NCBI RefSeq assembly: GCF_027409185.1 | Contig: NC_084472.1 | Location: 95,992,427-96,056,426, forward strand | Length of the DNA stretch: 64,000 nt | Direction of reading: 5' to 3' | From: Cynocephalus volans | Taxonomy: Eukaryota; Chordata; Mammalia; Dermoptera; Cynocephalidae | Part shown: in pieces, positions 46,930 to 58,199 of the stretch | Numbering within the stretch: position 1 is the first letter of the stretch | Layout: the number at the start of each line of letters is the position of its first letter | The notes under the pieces: model-generated | Told to the model about the DNA's origin: nothing | Seen by the model: only the letters and a program-made list of their open reading frames with translations | Database searches by the model: none | Position numbers and translations under genes: made by a program

Positions 46930-47395
46930 TTATCAGTGTGTGCATTAAAAAAATAATAATAAAAGAGTTCCATCCTGGGCAAACAAACCATCTGAAATAA
47001 TTAGAAGGATCATTGCCCGGCACTCACACAGGGCTGGGAATAGTGCCCATTTGCAACAGTTAAACTGAGAACCTTGTAATTCACAATGCATCAGGCAGAC
47101 CACTCAGAAAAGCCTATCTCAATAGTGGGTAATAATTAACCCTACACTGAACATTGCTTCAGACCGATTAAGTAAGTATAAAAGCAACATGCAAGAGGAT
47201 CGAATGGTTTCCAAATAACTTAAACTGTATTTCAGCTCAAGAATATTTATAAGAATAAAAAAAAACCCAACAACCAACAAGGTAAAATTTATAATGTTTT
47301 ATATCCATTTAAGGATTACCAGGCATGAAAAAAACAAAAACAAAAACAGAAAACAAGACCCATATGAAGAAATTAGTCAATCGACTCAGAACTCA
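46930..47395 (+). mobile_element. Possible L1M 5' region fragment
   Basis: GCCTATCTCAATAGTGGGTA followed by ACTGAACATTGCTTCAG and CCAAATAACTTAAACTGTAT resembles the L1M 5' UTR/ORF1 boundary. Diverged. Confidence 0.4.
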
Positions 47396-47586
47396 TACAG
47401 TTGGTAGAATTAGCTGAGAATTTGTAATTCTCTGTCTTTTTGATAATAACTAGTCTAACTGGGGTCTGATGATACCTCAATGTGGTTTTGATTTGCATTT
47501 CCCTAATGATTAGTGATATTGAGTATTTTTTCATGTACCTGTTGGCCATTTATATGTCTTCCTTTAGGAAAGGTCTATTCAGCTAA

Positions 47587-47781
47587 TTTGACCTTTTTTT
47601 AAAAAAAATTTTATTTTGTCGAGATACATTGTGGCTGATTATTGCTCCCCATCACCAAAACCTCCCTCCCTCCTCCCTCCCCCCTCCCCCCCTCCCCCCC
47701 AACAGTGTCCTTTCTGTTTGCTTGTCATATCAACTTCAAGTAATTGTGGTTGTTATATCTTCTTCCACCGCCCCCCCCCGG

Positions 47782-47862
<81 letters not shown>

Positions 47863-47865
47863 ACC
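47587..47865 (-). mobile_element. Young L1 3' UTR-only insertion with TSD
   Basis: Poly-T/A-rich end, then TTTTATTTTGTCGAGATACA, CCCCATCACCAAAACC, C-rich tract and AACTTCAAGTAATTGTGG, i.e. the reverse complement of the L1 3' UTR seen at 3.9 kb and 63.45 kb. TTTGACC flanks it (47587-47593 and 47859-47865). It is 5'-truncated within the AC repeat of the UTR, leaving a long (TG)n at that edge. Confidence 0.88.
47785..47859. repeat. (TG)n microsatellite, ~37 units, from L1 3' UTR
   Basis: Pure TG run of about 75 bases at the truncated 5' edge of the L1 3' UTR insertion. Confidence 0.97.
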
Positions 47866-47914
47866 ATTTTTTAATTGGATTATTTGTTTTCTTACTATTA
47901 TGCTGAGTTCCATG

Positions 47915-48818
47915 TAAAAACTCCTAGAGCTCATAAATGAATTCAGGAAAGTTGCAGAATACAATATCAATACACAAAAATCAGTAGCTTTCTAATACAC
48001 CAACTACAAACAAGCAGAAAAAGAAATTACAAAAGCAAGCCCATTTACAATAGCTACCCAAAGAATAAAATACTTAGGAATAAATGTAATCAAAGAGGTT
48101 AAAGATTTTTACAATGAGAACTACAAAATTCTGCCAAAAGAAATCAAAGAGGACACTAAAAGAGGAAAAGACATTCTGTGTTCAAGGATTGGAAGAATTA
48201 ACGTTGTGAAAATGTCCATACTACCCAAAGCAATCTACAGATTCAATGCAATCCCTATCAAAATCCAATGACATTCTTCATGGAAATAGAAGAAAAAATC
48301 CTAATATTTGTATGGAACAACAAAAGACCCCGAATAGCCAAAGCAATCCTGAGCTAAAATAATAAAACCAGAGGCATTATATTACTTGACTTCAAATTTT
48401 ACTACAAAGCTATAGTAACCAAAACAGCATGGTCCTGGCATAAAAACAGACACATGGACCAGTAGAACAGAATAGAGAACTCAGAAGTCAATCCAGGTAC
48501 TTACAGCCAGCTGAACTTTGACAAAGGCACCAAGAACATACACTGGGGAAAGGATACGCTCTTCAGTAAATGGTGCTGGGAAAACTGGATATCCATGTGC
48601 AGAAGAATGAAACTAGACCCATACTCCTTGCCATATAACAAAATCAACTTAAAATAGATTAAAGACTTAAGTATAAGACCTGAAACTATAAAACTCCTAG
48701 TAGAAAACATAGGGAAAATACTCCAGGATGTAGGACTAGGCAGAGACTTAATGAATAAGACCCCAAAAGCACAAGCAATAAAGGAAAAAATAAATGGGAT
48801 CTTACTGGGTTTTGGATA
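47915..48818 (+). mobile_element. L1 ORF2 fragment, sense
   Basis: CTCATAAATGAATTCAGGAA, AAATACTTAGGAATAAATGT, GGATTGGAAGAATTAACGTT, and TAAATGGTGCTGGGAAAACT match L1 ORF2 downstream of the reverse transcriptase core. It stops at AAATAAATGGGATCTTAC, where old L1M sequence in the other orientation begins. Confidence 0.88.
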
Positions 48819-48825
48819 ATGAACA

Positions 48826-49095
48826 CATCTACTATGAAAATTGTTGTACAAGGCTTTCGTGGCAATGTAATTTAATATTTCTTAGATAAGTACTTAGAAG
48901 TGGGAATTTCTGTGTCATAAGGTAGGTATATATATATATATTTAATGTTATAAGCAATTACAAAATTTTGGAGTTTTGTGATATTTTGTATTGCATTGTA
49001 GGAATGTATGAGAATTACCCTCATTGGCGTTAACAGTCCTTTCAATTTTAAGTATTCCAAACAGTGAGAAGGGGTATCTTATTCTTTCAACTGAA
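48826..49095 (-). mobile_element. Ancient L1M fragment, antisense
   Basis: TTGTTGTACAAGGCTTTCGT, TAGATAAGTACTTAGAAGTG, and GGAATGTATGAGAATTACCC are the reverse complement of an L1M ORF2/3' region. Confidence 0.65.
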
Positions 49096-49136
49096 CTTTA
49101 GAACATATGAAACCATTTATAAATTTTAATGCACTC

Positions 49137-49885
49137 TGACCCCAGTTAGACTACTTATTATCAAAAAAACAGAGAATAATAAATGCTGGTAAGGATGTGG
49201 AGAAAAGGGATCTCTTCTACACTCTCAGTGGAATTGTAATCTAGTACAGCCATTATGGAAAACAGAGCAGAGATTCCTCAGGCAGCTACAGATAGAACTA
49301 CCATATAATCCAGCAATCCTACTACTGAGCATGTACCCAAAGCAATGGAAATCATCATGTCAAAGGGATACCTGCACTCCCATGTTTACTGCAGCTGTAT
49401 TTACAATAGCCAAGATATGGAACCAACCTAAATGTCCATCAGTGGATGACTGGATGAGGAAAAAGTGGTATATATACACAATGGAATAGTAGTACCTAGC
49501 TCTAAAAAAGAATGACATTTTGCCAGTTGCAGCTACATAGATGAGCTTGAAGAAAATTATGTGAAGTGAAATAAGCCAGGTACAGAAAGAGAAATACTGC
49601 ATGTCCCCATTCATAAGTGAGAGCTAAGAAAACAGAAAGAAAGAAAGAAAGGAACAACCACAATAATATATTGAACTTTCAGAAGGAGAGAACAGATGTA
49701 TGGTCACTAGAGATGGGAAAGGGGGAAGGGGAAGAGGGAAAAATTGGGTAATGGGCACAAAGAATGATTATGATTTGTAATGATGAACATGCTAATAATA
49801 CTGATTTGATGATCATATATTGTACACAAATACTGATAGTCAACTGTGTATCCCATAAATATGTATAATCAATTATGTCTCTAGT
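49137..49885 (+). mobile_element. L1 3' end (ORF2 C-terminus and 3' UTR)
   Basis: Begins CTGACCCCAGTTAGACTACT, runs through AGCAATGGAAATCATCATGT and the C-terminal coding region, then a 3' UTR with GATAGTCAACTGTGTATCCC and ATGTATAATCAATTATGTCT. It is the same L1 family as the twin-primed pieces at 24.2 and 25.8 kb. Frames are broken. Confidence 0.88.
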
Positions 49886-50340
49886 GTTAAACCAAACAAC
49901 CAACCAACAGACAAACTTGGAAAGAGCCCAGGTGAATCATCTTGGAAAGGAATAAACAAACTGGATATAATGGAAATATGATAAAATGGAATACAATGTT
50001 GAAGTGGAATATAACTCATAAATAAAAAGGAGGAACTACGAACACAATCACAACATAGATGAAAATCACTGACATTATCCTGATTGAAAGAAATGAGCAA
50101 AAAATATATAATGCGTGATTTGATTTATATTATGTTCTGAAGCAGGGAAATGATAGAGATCAAAACACTTGTTGGTTTGAGGGTGGGGTGGAATTGATTT
50201 GACGTGGGCTTGATTTCACTTTCTAGGGTGATATATTCTATATCTCAACAGGAATATGGGTTCCACGTTCACAAAACAACCATTAACATTTTGCAAGAAC
50301 ACATACAAACAAAAACATTTATGAAACACTTTACAAAAGT
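49886..50340 (+). mobile_element. Older L1M 3' end
   Basis: ATGGAATACAATGTTGAAGT, TGACATTATCCTGATTGAAA, then a 3' UTR with TTTGAGGGTGGGGTGGAATT and TAGGGTGATATATTCTATAT. Confidence 0.65.
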
Positions 50341-51585
50341 TGCTATGTGTGTATGAGATTGGGGCATGCAGATAGAAGGTCATAAATAATTATGTGAAAA
50401 TTATAGTGACTTTGCTCAGATAATTACAATGTATCCTGAAATAATGGCTATGGGCAATTCAACTCTTTGCTTAAATCCATGAAGAAAAAGATAAAAATGG
50501 CTTGGAGTTAGAGTGCCTTATAATTTCTCCAAAGCATTTGCTTGCATGCTGTGTAAATTGGTACAAGTTTATTGGAAAGCTGAAAAAGATGGCATATAAA
50601 TCTGCCTGACTTACTTCGGGCAGGCAGAAAACAATGTGTTTACACACACACTCACACACACAGGCACGCACACACATGCAGTGGGGTTATTTGCTTATAT
50701 TGGCACGTGATCAATTAGTGAATAATTTTATCTTATACTCATATAGTGAATTGCCATTTCTAATTTTTTTAAATGGTAGTAATCCTTTATTATAATTTTA
50801 TTTTTTGTATATTCTCAACTTTTGGCAATGTTTTGTACAACTTGGCAGTCTGTATTTTATAATCCTAAAATAGTAGTTCCAACTATTTTTCACACTACAT
50901 ATATGTGGCCCTCCTTCCCACCACCCACTCCAAAGATCCTCTTACCTTTTCCCAGGAGTATGTCTTCCTTCTCTCATACCCATATTAATAGAAACAAGCA
51001 GTGAGAAAAGTATTCTATAATTCTATAATTCTATAATTCAATTAGACACCCTGTCACCAGCATAACTATTGAGCTTTTCTAATATTGGCTTGCTTATCGT
51101 TGCCAACCTATTGGCTTTTCCTGGTGATTTTCACAGCTTTATTTTATCAGCCTATTCCTCGACACTTGTTCTGAGCATTAAGCACTCTACCTGGCTCTTA
51201 ATTGATCCTTGCTTAAACCATTTATCTTACTGATAGAATTTCTAAGCTTCTACTTACTTTCATTTCTCCCCTAATTGTGTCAAGTAGATCTGAGTTATCT
51301 TTTAAAAGGGATAAATGTAATATCATTGCCTTCCCTGATAGCTATTCCCATTACGCTCCTTCTGCAGCACCACTTCTGGATGAATGAGCTCTATTTTACC
51401 ATGTGAATTTTAAAGGGGCCAATTTCTTTTTCCTTTTGAAATGAACCAAGCAGGAAGATACAGATCAGCAAAGTTAAAGATTTAATAAAATAACAAAACA
51501 AGCAAAAATTTTTACCTTCCTTTTGCAAAGTCCCTGCATTAGACACTGAACATATATTGCAACGTTGAGGACCTAGCTCTTACCA
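50341..51585. other. Unassigned intergenic sequence
   Basis: No gene. A CA-rich patch lies at 50643-50672, and a ~9-bp unit (ATTCTATA) repeats three times at 51012-51037. Confidence 0.5.
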
Positions 51586-51661
51586 GGATACTTCAAAAAG
51601 TTCGTGGAAAAATGGATCTAAAAGATAATACGAGTATTTTCACAAACTTTTTAAAGTACCC
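51586..51661. mobile_element. Mariner-like MITE palindrome (~76 bp)
   Basis: The left end GGATACTTCAAAAAGTTCGT and the right end, read on the other strand, GGGTACTTTAAAAAGTTTGT pair over about 25 bp with four mismatches, leaving a ~25-bp AT-rich centre. Short, nearly all terminal inverted repeat, like MADE-type mariner MITEs. I cannot name the family with certainty. Confidence 0.65.
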
Positions 51662-52091
51662 ACACCCAGCTTTTGTGTATTTTTTTTTCCCTGAAGTATT
51701 TCCTCTAAGTCTAATTTTAGATTGGAAACACAGACTCCACCTACATGGAATAGCTTCAAAATGCATTTGTTAGCTATTTTTCCCTTCATTTTCTTTTTCT
51801 TTCTGAGAACGTGTGACTGCAAAAACACCCTCTGAGCTGCTTGGTCTGGAAACACTGAAGATTTGCATAGATCTTCCACCCTGTTCTCTTCTATCACATA
51901 AAAATGACTGATAAACTGTGGAAAAGTTAAAGACATAAAGGCTAAAGCCATGATAAACCTCTGAGTGGACTACAGTAAATGAAAATGCGCAGTAGTAAAT
52001 GTGAACTGAAGCTCCAAACCAGGTGGCCTCCACATGACCAAAGATAAGCAAAGATGGATAAGAATTCAGCTCCTGCAAGGAAAATTGGACC
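51662..52091. other. Unassigned intergenic sequence
   Basis: Left flank of the MRPL42 retrocopy. Nothing recognised. Confidence 0.5.
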
Positions 52092-52823
52092 CAAAGTGTA
52101 TGGATCCTTGGGAAACAAGATGGTGGACTTGCATTGAGGAGTTGTTGAAGGATAAAAACTGGTTTGCCTAGAAGCAGATATTAAAAGCAGTTTCTCTTCA
52201 GAAAATCTTTTTCAGACCACCTGATAAGCATCTCGATACACTATGACAGCAGCAGCAGTAAAATGGGTGATATCTAAAAGATCTATCATGAAACATTTAT
52301 TTCCAATCCAAAATGGAGCTTTTTATTGTGTTTGTCATAAATCTATGTTTTCTTCTCTTCCAGATGACTATAATTGTAAAGTAGAGCTTGCTTTGACATC
52401 TGATGGCAGGACAACAGTATGCTACCACCCTTCTGTGGACATTCCATATGAACACACAAAACATATCCCTCGACCAGATCCTGTGCATAATAATGAAGAA
52501 ACATATGATCAAGGGCTGAATACCATATTAGAAGAAAAAGGTGAACATCCCTTGATAGAACAACTTAGCAAAATGTTCTTTACTACTAAGCACAATTGGT
52601 ATCCTCGTGGACAGTACCACAGATGTTGTATAAAACTGGATCCTCCAAAAGACATATGATATTGAGGTTCTTGGTGAAATCAAAGAGACCTGTGCCTCAT
52701 TTACTATTTGTAACATGAGAAAATGCAATCTGGTGTATTCACTAGTATGTGATACAGTAAAATAATAATAATAAAACATCTTATACATAAAAAAAAAAAA
52801 CCCACAAAGTGTATGGACACTTG
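52092..52823 (+). pseudogene. MRPL42: MRPL42 processed retrocopy (retropseudogene) with TSD
   Basis: An intronless copy of the mRNA for mitochondrial ribosomal protein mL42. It has 5' UTR (from about 52111), the coding frame 52243-52659, 3' UTR, AATAAA at 52770-52775 and a poly-A at about 52788-52800. Flanks CAAAGTGTATGGA at 52092-52104 and 52805-52817 match exactly, and the match extends to 17 of 19 bases, so the mRNA was inserted by L1 machinery. With no introns and the intact functional gene expected elsewhere, the default reading is a processed pseudogene, though its frame is still open. Confidence 0.92.
52243..52659 (+). CDS. MRPL42: Open frame of MRPL42 retrocopy, 138 aa
   Basis: The product would resemble mL42 (MRPL42, also called MRPS32), a mammal-type protein of the large mitochondrial ribosomal subunit, imported to the matrix by an N-terminal presequence. 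Recognisable stretches are [18 protein letters not shown] at the N-terminus, [19 protein letters not shown] (about 39-57), [47 protein letters not shown] and the C-terminal DPPKDI. The usual human protein is 142 residues; here about four residues are missing where [10 protein letters not shown] stands, an in-frame deletion. The basic R/H-rich C-terminal block is altered. No promoter is recognised upstream. Long-term lack of stops may mean recent insertion rather than function. Confidence 0.7.
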   Translation: MTAAAVKWVISKRSIMKHLFPIQNGAFYCVCHKSMFSSLPDDYNCKVELALTSDGRTTVCYHPSVDIPYEHTKHIPRPDPVHNNEETYDQGLNTILEEKGEHPLIEQLSKMFFTTKHNWYPRGQYHRCCIKLDPPKDI

Positions 52824-53139
52824 CCAAAAAAAGGAGACAGTCTTAGGTATGAAAATTGGCCTGGCTATAAGTCCCACCAAAAAATGGAAACGTACAAAAT
52901 AAAAATAATAGAAAGCTGAGATCCACTTTTTAGGGCCAAGGAAAGTTTTGTATTGAATTGCTTGAGATAATGGGAGAAAACTCAGGCAGCTGTGCAACCA
53001 CCACAGGCAACAAAGGAACAAAATAGTGTGCCTTATTAGGTATAGACACTTGAGATGTCTTACCCAGTTGTAAACTGAGGCTATCAGTGGCCTGCAAAGA
53101 AATCCCAAAGAAAATAGGAGGGAAATAATAAGTATTAGA
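52824..53139. other. Unassigned stretch between retrocopy and L1M
   Basis: No clear repeat. It may be diverged L1M. Confidence 0.4.
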
Positions 53140-55122
53140 GGTAAAATCAATAATTAAAAAAAGGAGAATATTAAAAAACCAACAGAACCAACAGTTGATT
53201 CTTCAAAAAGACTAACAAAATTTATAAACCTGACATAAATAAATAAATAACAATTAATAATACATTGTTAATTTATTAAACTATACATTTACATGTTATA
53301 AATAATAAGTATAATATAAATAATAAATAAAGAATAAAGAACATAAGAGAAAAAACAAATTGCCAACAGTAGAAATAAATGGGGACATAATCATAGATAC
53401 TTTAGACATTGAAAAGGCAATATATATTTTCAAAAATTTATACGGAAAGGCAAATGACCTAGAGTATCTAAGACAAAATTGAAAAGGAAGAAAGAGTGGA
53501 AGCAACCATTATACTAGAAGTTGAGGGTTATTACTAAGCTAAAACAACCAAGAAAGCATCAAGTGGTATTGGCAGACGAATGAACCTATAAGTCAATAGA
53601 ACAACATAAAGAACACAGACGTGTCCCACACAAATATGCCCAAATAATTTTTGACAAAACTGCTAAAATCATTGAATAAAAGGACAGCCTCTTCAACAAA
53701 TGGTGCTGGTCCAATTGAACAACTACAGCAAAAATAAATAAATAAATAAACTTTGACTTAAAATCTGTGCCTTATGCAAATGTTAACTCACAGTAGTACT
53801 TGGACTCAAATGTAAAATGTAATACTATGACACTTTTAGAAAAAATATTTGAAATGTAGGGCTAGGTAGTTTTTGCACTTGGCACCAAAAGTAAGATTTC
53901 AAAAAAATGAAAAATTGATAAATTGGACATCATCAAAATTCAAACTGTAGCTCTGCAAAATACCATGTTAAGAATATAAAAAGATAATCTACACACTTGA
54001 GGAAAATATTTGAATACCATTTATCTCGCAAATAACTTGTATCTGTAATATATAAAGAATTCTAAAAATTTAAGATTAAAAAACAAACAATCCAATTAGA
54101 AAATGTGCAAAAGACATGAACAGATATTCACCAAAGTAGATGTCAAGACGGCAATAAGATCATCAGAATATCTTCGGCCTTGTTAGCCATGAAAGAAATG
54201 CAAACTAAAACAATGAGAGAGTACTACATAGCTTTCAGGATGGCTAAATAAAAAAAAAATTGTGTTAACACCAAATGCTGGTTAGGATACAGAGAAACTA
54301 GATTACTCGTAAGTTACTGGTATTCATATAAAATGGCACAGGCTTCTAGAAAATAGTTCACTAGTTTATTGTAAGACTAAACATGCACTTATCATAATGA
54401 CCCAGCAATTATACCCTTGGGCACTTATCTCAGAGAAATGAAAAATTATATTTACACAAGAACCTGTATTTAAATGATTATAGCAGCTTTATTTATAATG
54501 GCTAAAAACTGGAATCATTTCAGATGTCCTATCTTAAGTGGATTGTTAAGCAAATTGTGGCACCTCTGTACGACAGAGTACTATTTAGCAATAAAAGAAA
54601 CAAATTATTGATAACACTCCACAAATTGGATGTATCTCTGAATGAAAACAGCCAATCTGAAAAGGTCACATACTGTATAATTTCACTTATATAACATTTT
54701 AACATAAAATTGTAGAGATGGAGAGCAGATTAGTGGCTGTTGTTGGTAGAATTGCAAGGAGAGGGACAGGTACAGCTGCAAAGAGGTAGCGTGAGGTAGC
54801 GTGAGGTAGCATGTATCATGAAACAGTTCTGCACCTTGACTGTGGTGATGATTACACCATCTATGAATGTGGTAAAATTTCACAGAATTACACACACACA
54901 TACACACACACACACTCGAACAAGTGAGTGCATGTAAAGTGGGTAAAATCTGAATAACCTCTATGGGTTGTACCTATGTTAAGTTTTTGGTTTTGATATA
55001 TTACTATAGTTGTGCAAGATTTTACCATAGAGGGAAACTGGGTGAGGGTCAACAGGACTTGCATGTACACTTTTTTGCAAATTCCTGTGAATCTACAAAT
55101 ATTTCAAAATAAAAATTTAACT
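53140..55122 (+). mobile_element. Ancient L1M (ORF2 C-terminal half and 3' UTR)
   Basis: ATTAAAAAACCAACAGAACC, CAACAGTTGATTCTTCAAAA, AAAGGACAGCCTCTTCAACA, AATGGTGCTGG, GATAAATTGGACATCATCAA, and TGACCCAGCAATTATACCC run in ORF2 order. The 3' UTR contains GAGCAGATTAGTGGCTGTTG and TGACTGTGGTGATGATTACA and ends AAATATTTCAAAATAAAAAT. Many stops. AT-simple repeats have grown at 53230-53330. Confidence 0.85.
54783..54812. repeat. Triplicated 10-bp unit
   Basis: GAGGTAGCGT occurs three times in a row (last copy ends AT) in the L1M 3' UTR. Confidence 0.85.
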
Positions 55123-55132
55123 CCCTTCCTCC

Positions 55133-57710
55133 TTCCCCCAAAAGACAATAAATTTATTTTGAACAACATCAACCAATTCATTTGACAATTGAGATGAAAC
55201 AGGCAAAGTCCAGGAAAAACAAAATTTAAAAAAATCATACAGAAATAAAAGAAATAGAAAGCCAGTATAAACCTGTGATTTTCTGTTGTTTACAAACCTC
55301 AAAGGAAAAACATATGGTTTCACAAGTGACAACTGAATTCTATCAAACATTTTATAAACGACATCTCTTCTAAAGAGTAGAAAGATTCCCTATTAGCTTT
55401 TTGAGGCTGCCACAACCTGATAGTGAAAAAATGAAGACTTTGCAAGAAAGAAAACCTGCATATCAAAATATCTTATGATTATGGATGCAAAAATCTAAAG
55501 AAATCTCAGAAAAATTAATCCAAAAATGTGTAAAAAGGCTAATGCATCAAGACAAAGTGGGTTTTATTTCAGGAATTCAAAGTTGGTTAAAAGGGGAAAA
55601 TCAATACATGTAATTCCTAATTTCAACAGAAAATGGAGAAGAAATATATTATCATATTAACAGATGGGGAAAAATGTATTTGAAAAATTTGACAATCATT
55701 TATCATAAAACTTCTTAGAAAGATAAAGGAATTCTTCTTAACCTAATAAAGAGTATTTAAAAACAAACCTTCGGCAAACACCATTCTTAATGGTAAAATA
55801 TTGATGGATTTCTCCCTAAGATAAAAAATTAAATTGGAAAGTCATTAAATGACAGCAGTTCACTGATTCTGTTCAATGTTTCATAAGATTTCTTAGCTAG
55901 TACAATAAGAAAATCAATTAATCAATCAATCATTCAATAAATCATGTATATATATAAATTAGAAATCAAGAAATAAAATTAATTTATAAAACAAATAACA
56001 CGGTGATATATATAGAAGATTCAGAAGAACATTCAAAGTACTGAAAGTATTGAGTGATTTTAGAAAGTTTGCTGAATATACAATATATTTTATATACCAT
56101 CAATAAGAAAATAGAAAACAAAATTTTCCAAACAAAATTATTAGAAAACAGAAATATCAAATATCTAGAAACAGAATGAAAATTTCAAGAGATTGTTAAT
56201 AAAAACTACAAATCACTATTGAAAGGTTGAATAAGACCTAATTAAACGGAGTAATATATAACGTTCCTGTTGTAAAAGCCTTGGTATTACAGAGCTGTCA
56301 ATTCCCTCAGCAGTGATTTATACATTCAAGGCAACTACAGTAAAAACACTGCCAGTTATCTCTTGTGGAAATTGACAAGATTTTAAAATTACATGGAAAT
56401 GCAAGAGACCAAGAGCATCAAAGGTAAATTTCAGAGGTAGACAACTCACAGTATCGGACCTGAAGACTTATTAAAAGCTATAGTTACTAACATGCATAGT
56501 ATTGACAAAAAGAGAAAAATAAATAGGATAAGGCAGCCAGAAACCAATACAAGCAAATGCACTCTTCTGTTTTATGACAAAGTGCAATGATGGGAGAGTG
56601 TCTTTCTGATAAATGAAGCTGAGTCAAATAGATAACGCATAAAGACAAAAACCAAACTTGCCCTGTACTGGTTACAAAGATCACTTCCAGGGGATTTCAG
56701 ATCTAAATGTGAAAGTACAAATAATACAACTTTTATAATAAAACGTAGGTAGATATCTTTATAATCTTGAATTATGCAAATATTTCTTAAACAGGACACA
56801 GAATATATTAATTAAAGGAAAAATAGTAAATTTTATCATACTTAAATTATTTTCATCAAAAGATATCATTAGGAGAGGAAAAGGCAAGCCAAAATTTTGG
56901 AGGGTGTATATGCCATGCATATATCTGACAAAGAACTCACAAACAGTATAAAGTGGTCCCCCGTAATCTGTGGGTTGGTTTCCACAGTTTGTGACCTGTG
57001 GTTAATAGCAATCTAAAGATACTCAGAGGAAAATTCCAAAAATAAACAATTCATAAGTTTTAAATTGTGCACTGTTCTGAGCAGTGTGATGATATCTTGT
57101 GCCCTTCCTCTCCATCCTGCCTGGGATGTGAATCATCCCTTTTTCCAACATATCCACACCCCTCAGCCGCTCAGTAGCCATCCTGGTTATCAGATTGACA
57201 GTGCTTATCTTCAAGTAACCCTTACTTTGCTTTCATTACAGCATATTGTTAGTACTGTTCTATTTTATTATTACCTATTGTTGTTAATCTCTTACTGTGC
57301 CTAATTTATAAAGTAAATTTTGTCATAGAATGTATGTATAGATATAGAGGGTTTGCTACTATCCAAGGTTCAGGCATCTACTGGGGGTCATGGAATTTAT
57401 TCCCCATGGATAAGGGGAGACTACTTAATAAAAAGAATTTCTATAAATCAATAAGAAAACTACAGTCAATCTAAAAAAAAAAAAAGAGTGACTTTGCAAA
57501 GGATGATATCCAAGCAGCCAATAAATATATGAGAAGTTATTCAATATCATCAGTAATTATGGAAATGCAAATTAAAATCAGTATGAGATAGCACTACACA
57601 ACAATAAGAATGACTAAATTGAAATACGCAGACAAGACCAAGTATTAAGAATGTAGAGCCAATGGAACTTTCTTATACTGCTGGTGGGATACATAGTCAC
57701 ATAAGAGAAA
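55133..57710 (+). mobile_element. Second ancient L1M copy, split by MER2
   Basis: ORF2-like phrases: GCATCAAGACAAAGTGGGTT, AACACCATTCTTAATGGTAA, TCAACAGAAAATGGAGAAG, and after the MER2, ATGGAAATGCAAATTAAAAT, CTTATACTGCTGGTGGGATA. MER2 (56953-57425) interrupts it. Frames are lost. Confidence 0.8.
56953..57425 (+). mobile_element. MER2 (TcMar-Tigger non-autonomous DNA transposon)
   Basis: Ends are inverted repeats: left AGTGGTCCCCCGTAATCTG, right GGATAAGGGGAGACTACT. Inside are ATTCCAAAAATAAACAATTC, GTGAATCATCCCTTTTTCCA, TATCAGATTGACAGTGCTTA, and CAGGCATCTACTGGGGGTCA, in MER2 order. Short, with no transposase. Inserted in L1M at an AT-rich site. Confidence 0.92.
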
Positions 57711-57944
57711 AATCATTGAGAACTGAAGCTAAAATAAAATCTTCAAAGGAGTGGTGAAGGGTGATTGAGAAGAAGAGGGTGAGGAAAATATTAAAACACA
57801 TATAGAGAAACAAAGATTGGAATTGCGACAGTTTTTGTTAAAAGACAATGGAACACTATTGACAACAAACAAAAAAACCCCTGTCAATCCAGCATTCTGT
57901 ATCCAGTTACAGATACCTCATGGTTATTGCAAGCTATGTATCCT
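57711..57944. other. Unassigned stretch
   Basis: Possibly L1-related (CTGTCAATCCAGCATTCTGT). Not secure. Confidence 0.35.
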
Positions 57945-58195
57945 CTCCAAACTTTACTCACATTGAGGATTGTAGCTACCATGTTAGAACTGAAGAACAC
58001 TGATGTGAGTGACAACGTTTCCAACGTATGGCATCGCATGGAGGTAAACAGCATTACTAATATCTTAAAACAACTTAGCACTGACCCAGCTGGCCTTCTA
58101 AGCCTCCTCATCTCAAAATGGTGGACATTAAGACTATGGCCTACAAAACTTCATGGATCTGGATTTATTGTAATCAATAAAATTATTGTAACCAA
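57945..58195 (+). other. mRNA-tail-like segment, possible retrocopy fragment
   Basis: About 250 bases more GC-balanced than the surroundings, with an open frame (57927-58199). They end with AATAAAATTATTGTAACC and a short A run, like a polyadenylated transcript end. Left TATGTATCCTCTCC and right GATGTATGCTTTCACC could be a worn target duplication. The encoded peptide (LRIVATMLELKNTDVSDNVS) is not recognised. Confidence 0.3.
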
Positions 58196-58199
58196 TTAA

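Larger units (their letters stand above)
47405..47913 (-). mobile_element. L1 ORF2 fragment, antisense, split by a younger L1 3' UTR
   Basis: 47405-47593 (GGTCTGATGATACCTCAATG, TTTGCATTTCCCTAATGATT) and 47866-47913 (ATTTTTTAATTGGATTATTT) are one L1 ORF2 piece in reverse complement, interrupted by the insert at 47594-47858. Its far end overlaps the start of the plus-strand L1 at 49137. Confidence 0.82.

Noticed and set aside
47616..47970. Open frames rich in VC or TH repeats
   Set aside because: Translation of the (TG)n array in the L1 3' UTR insertion.
52680..53150. Minus-strand 148-codon frame next to the MRPL42 retrocopy
   Set aside because: Hydrophobic, runs antisense through repeat-like sequence, no known motif.
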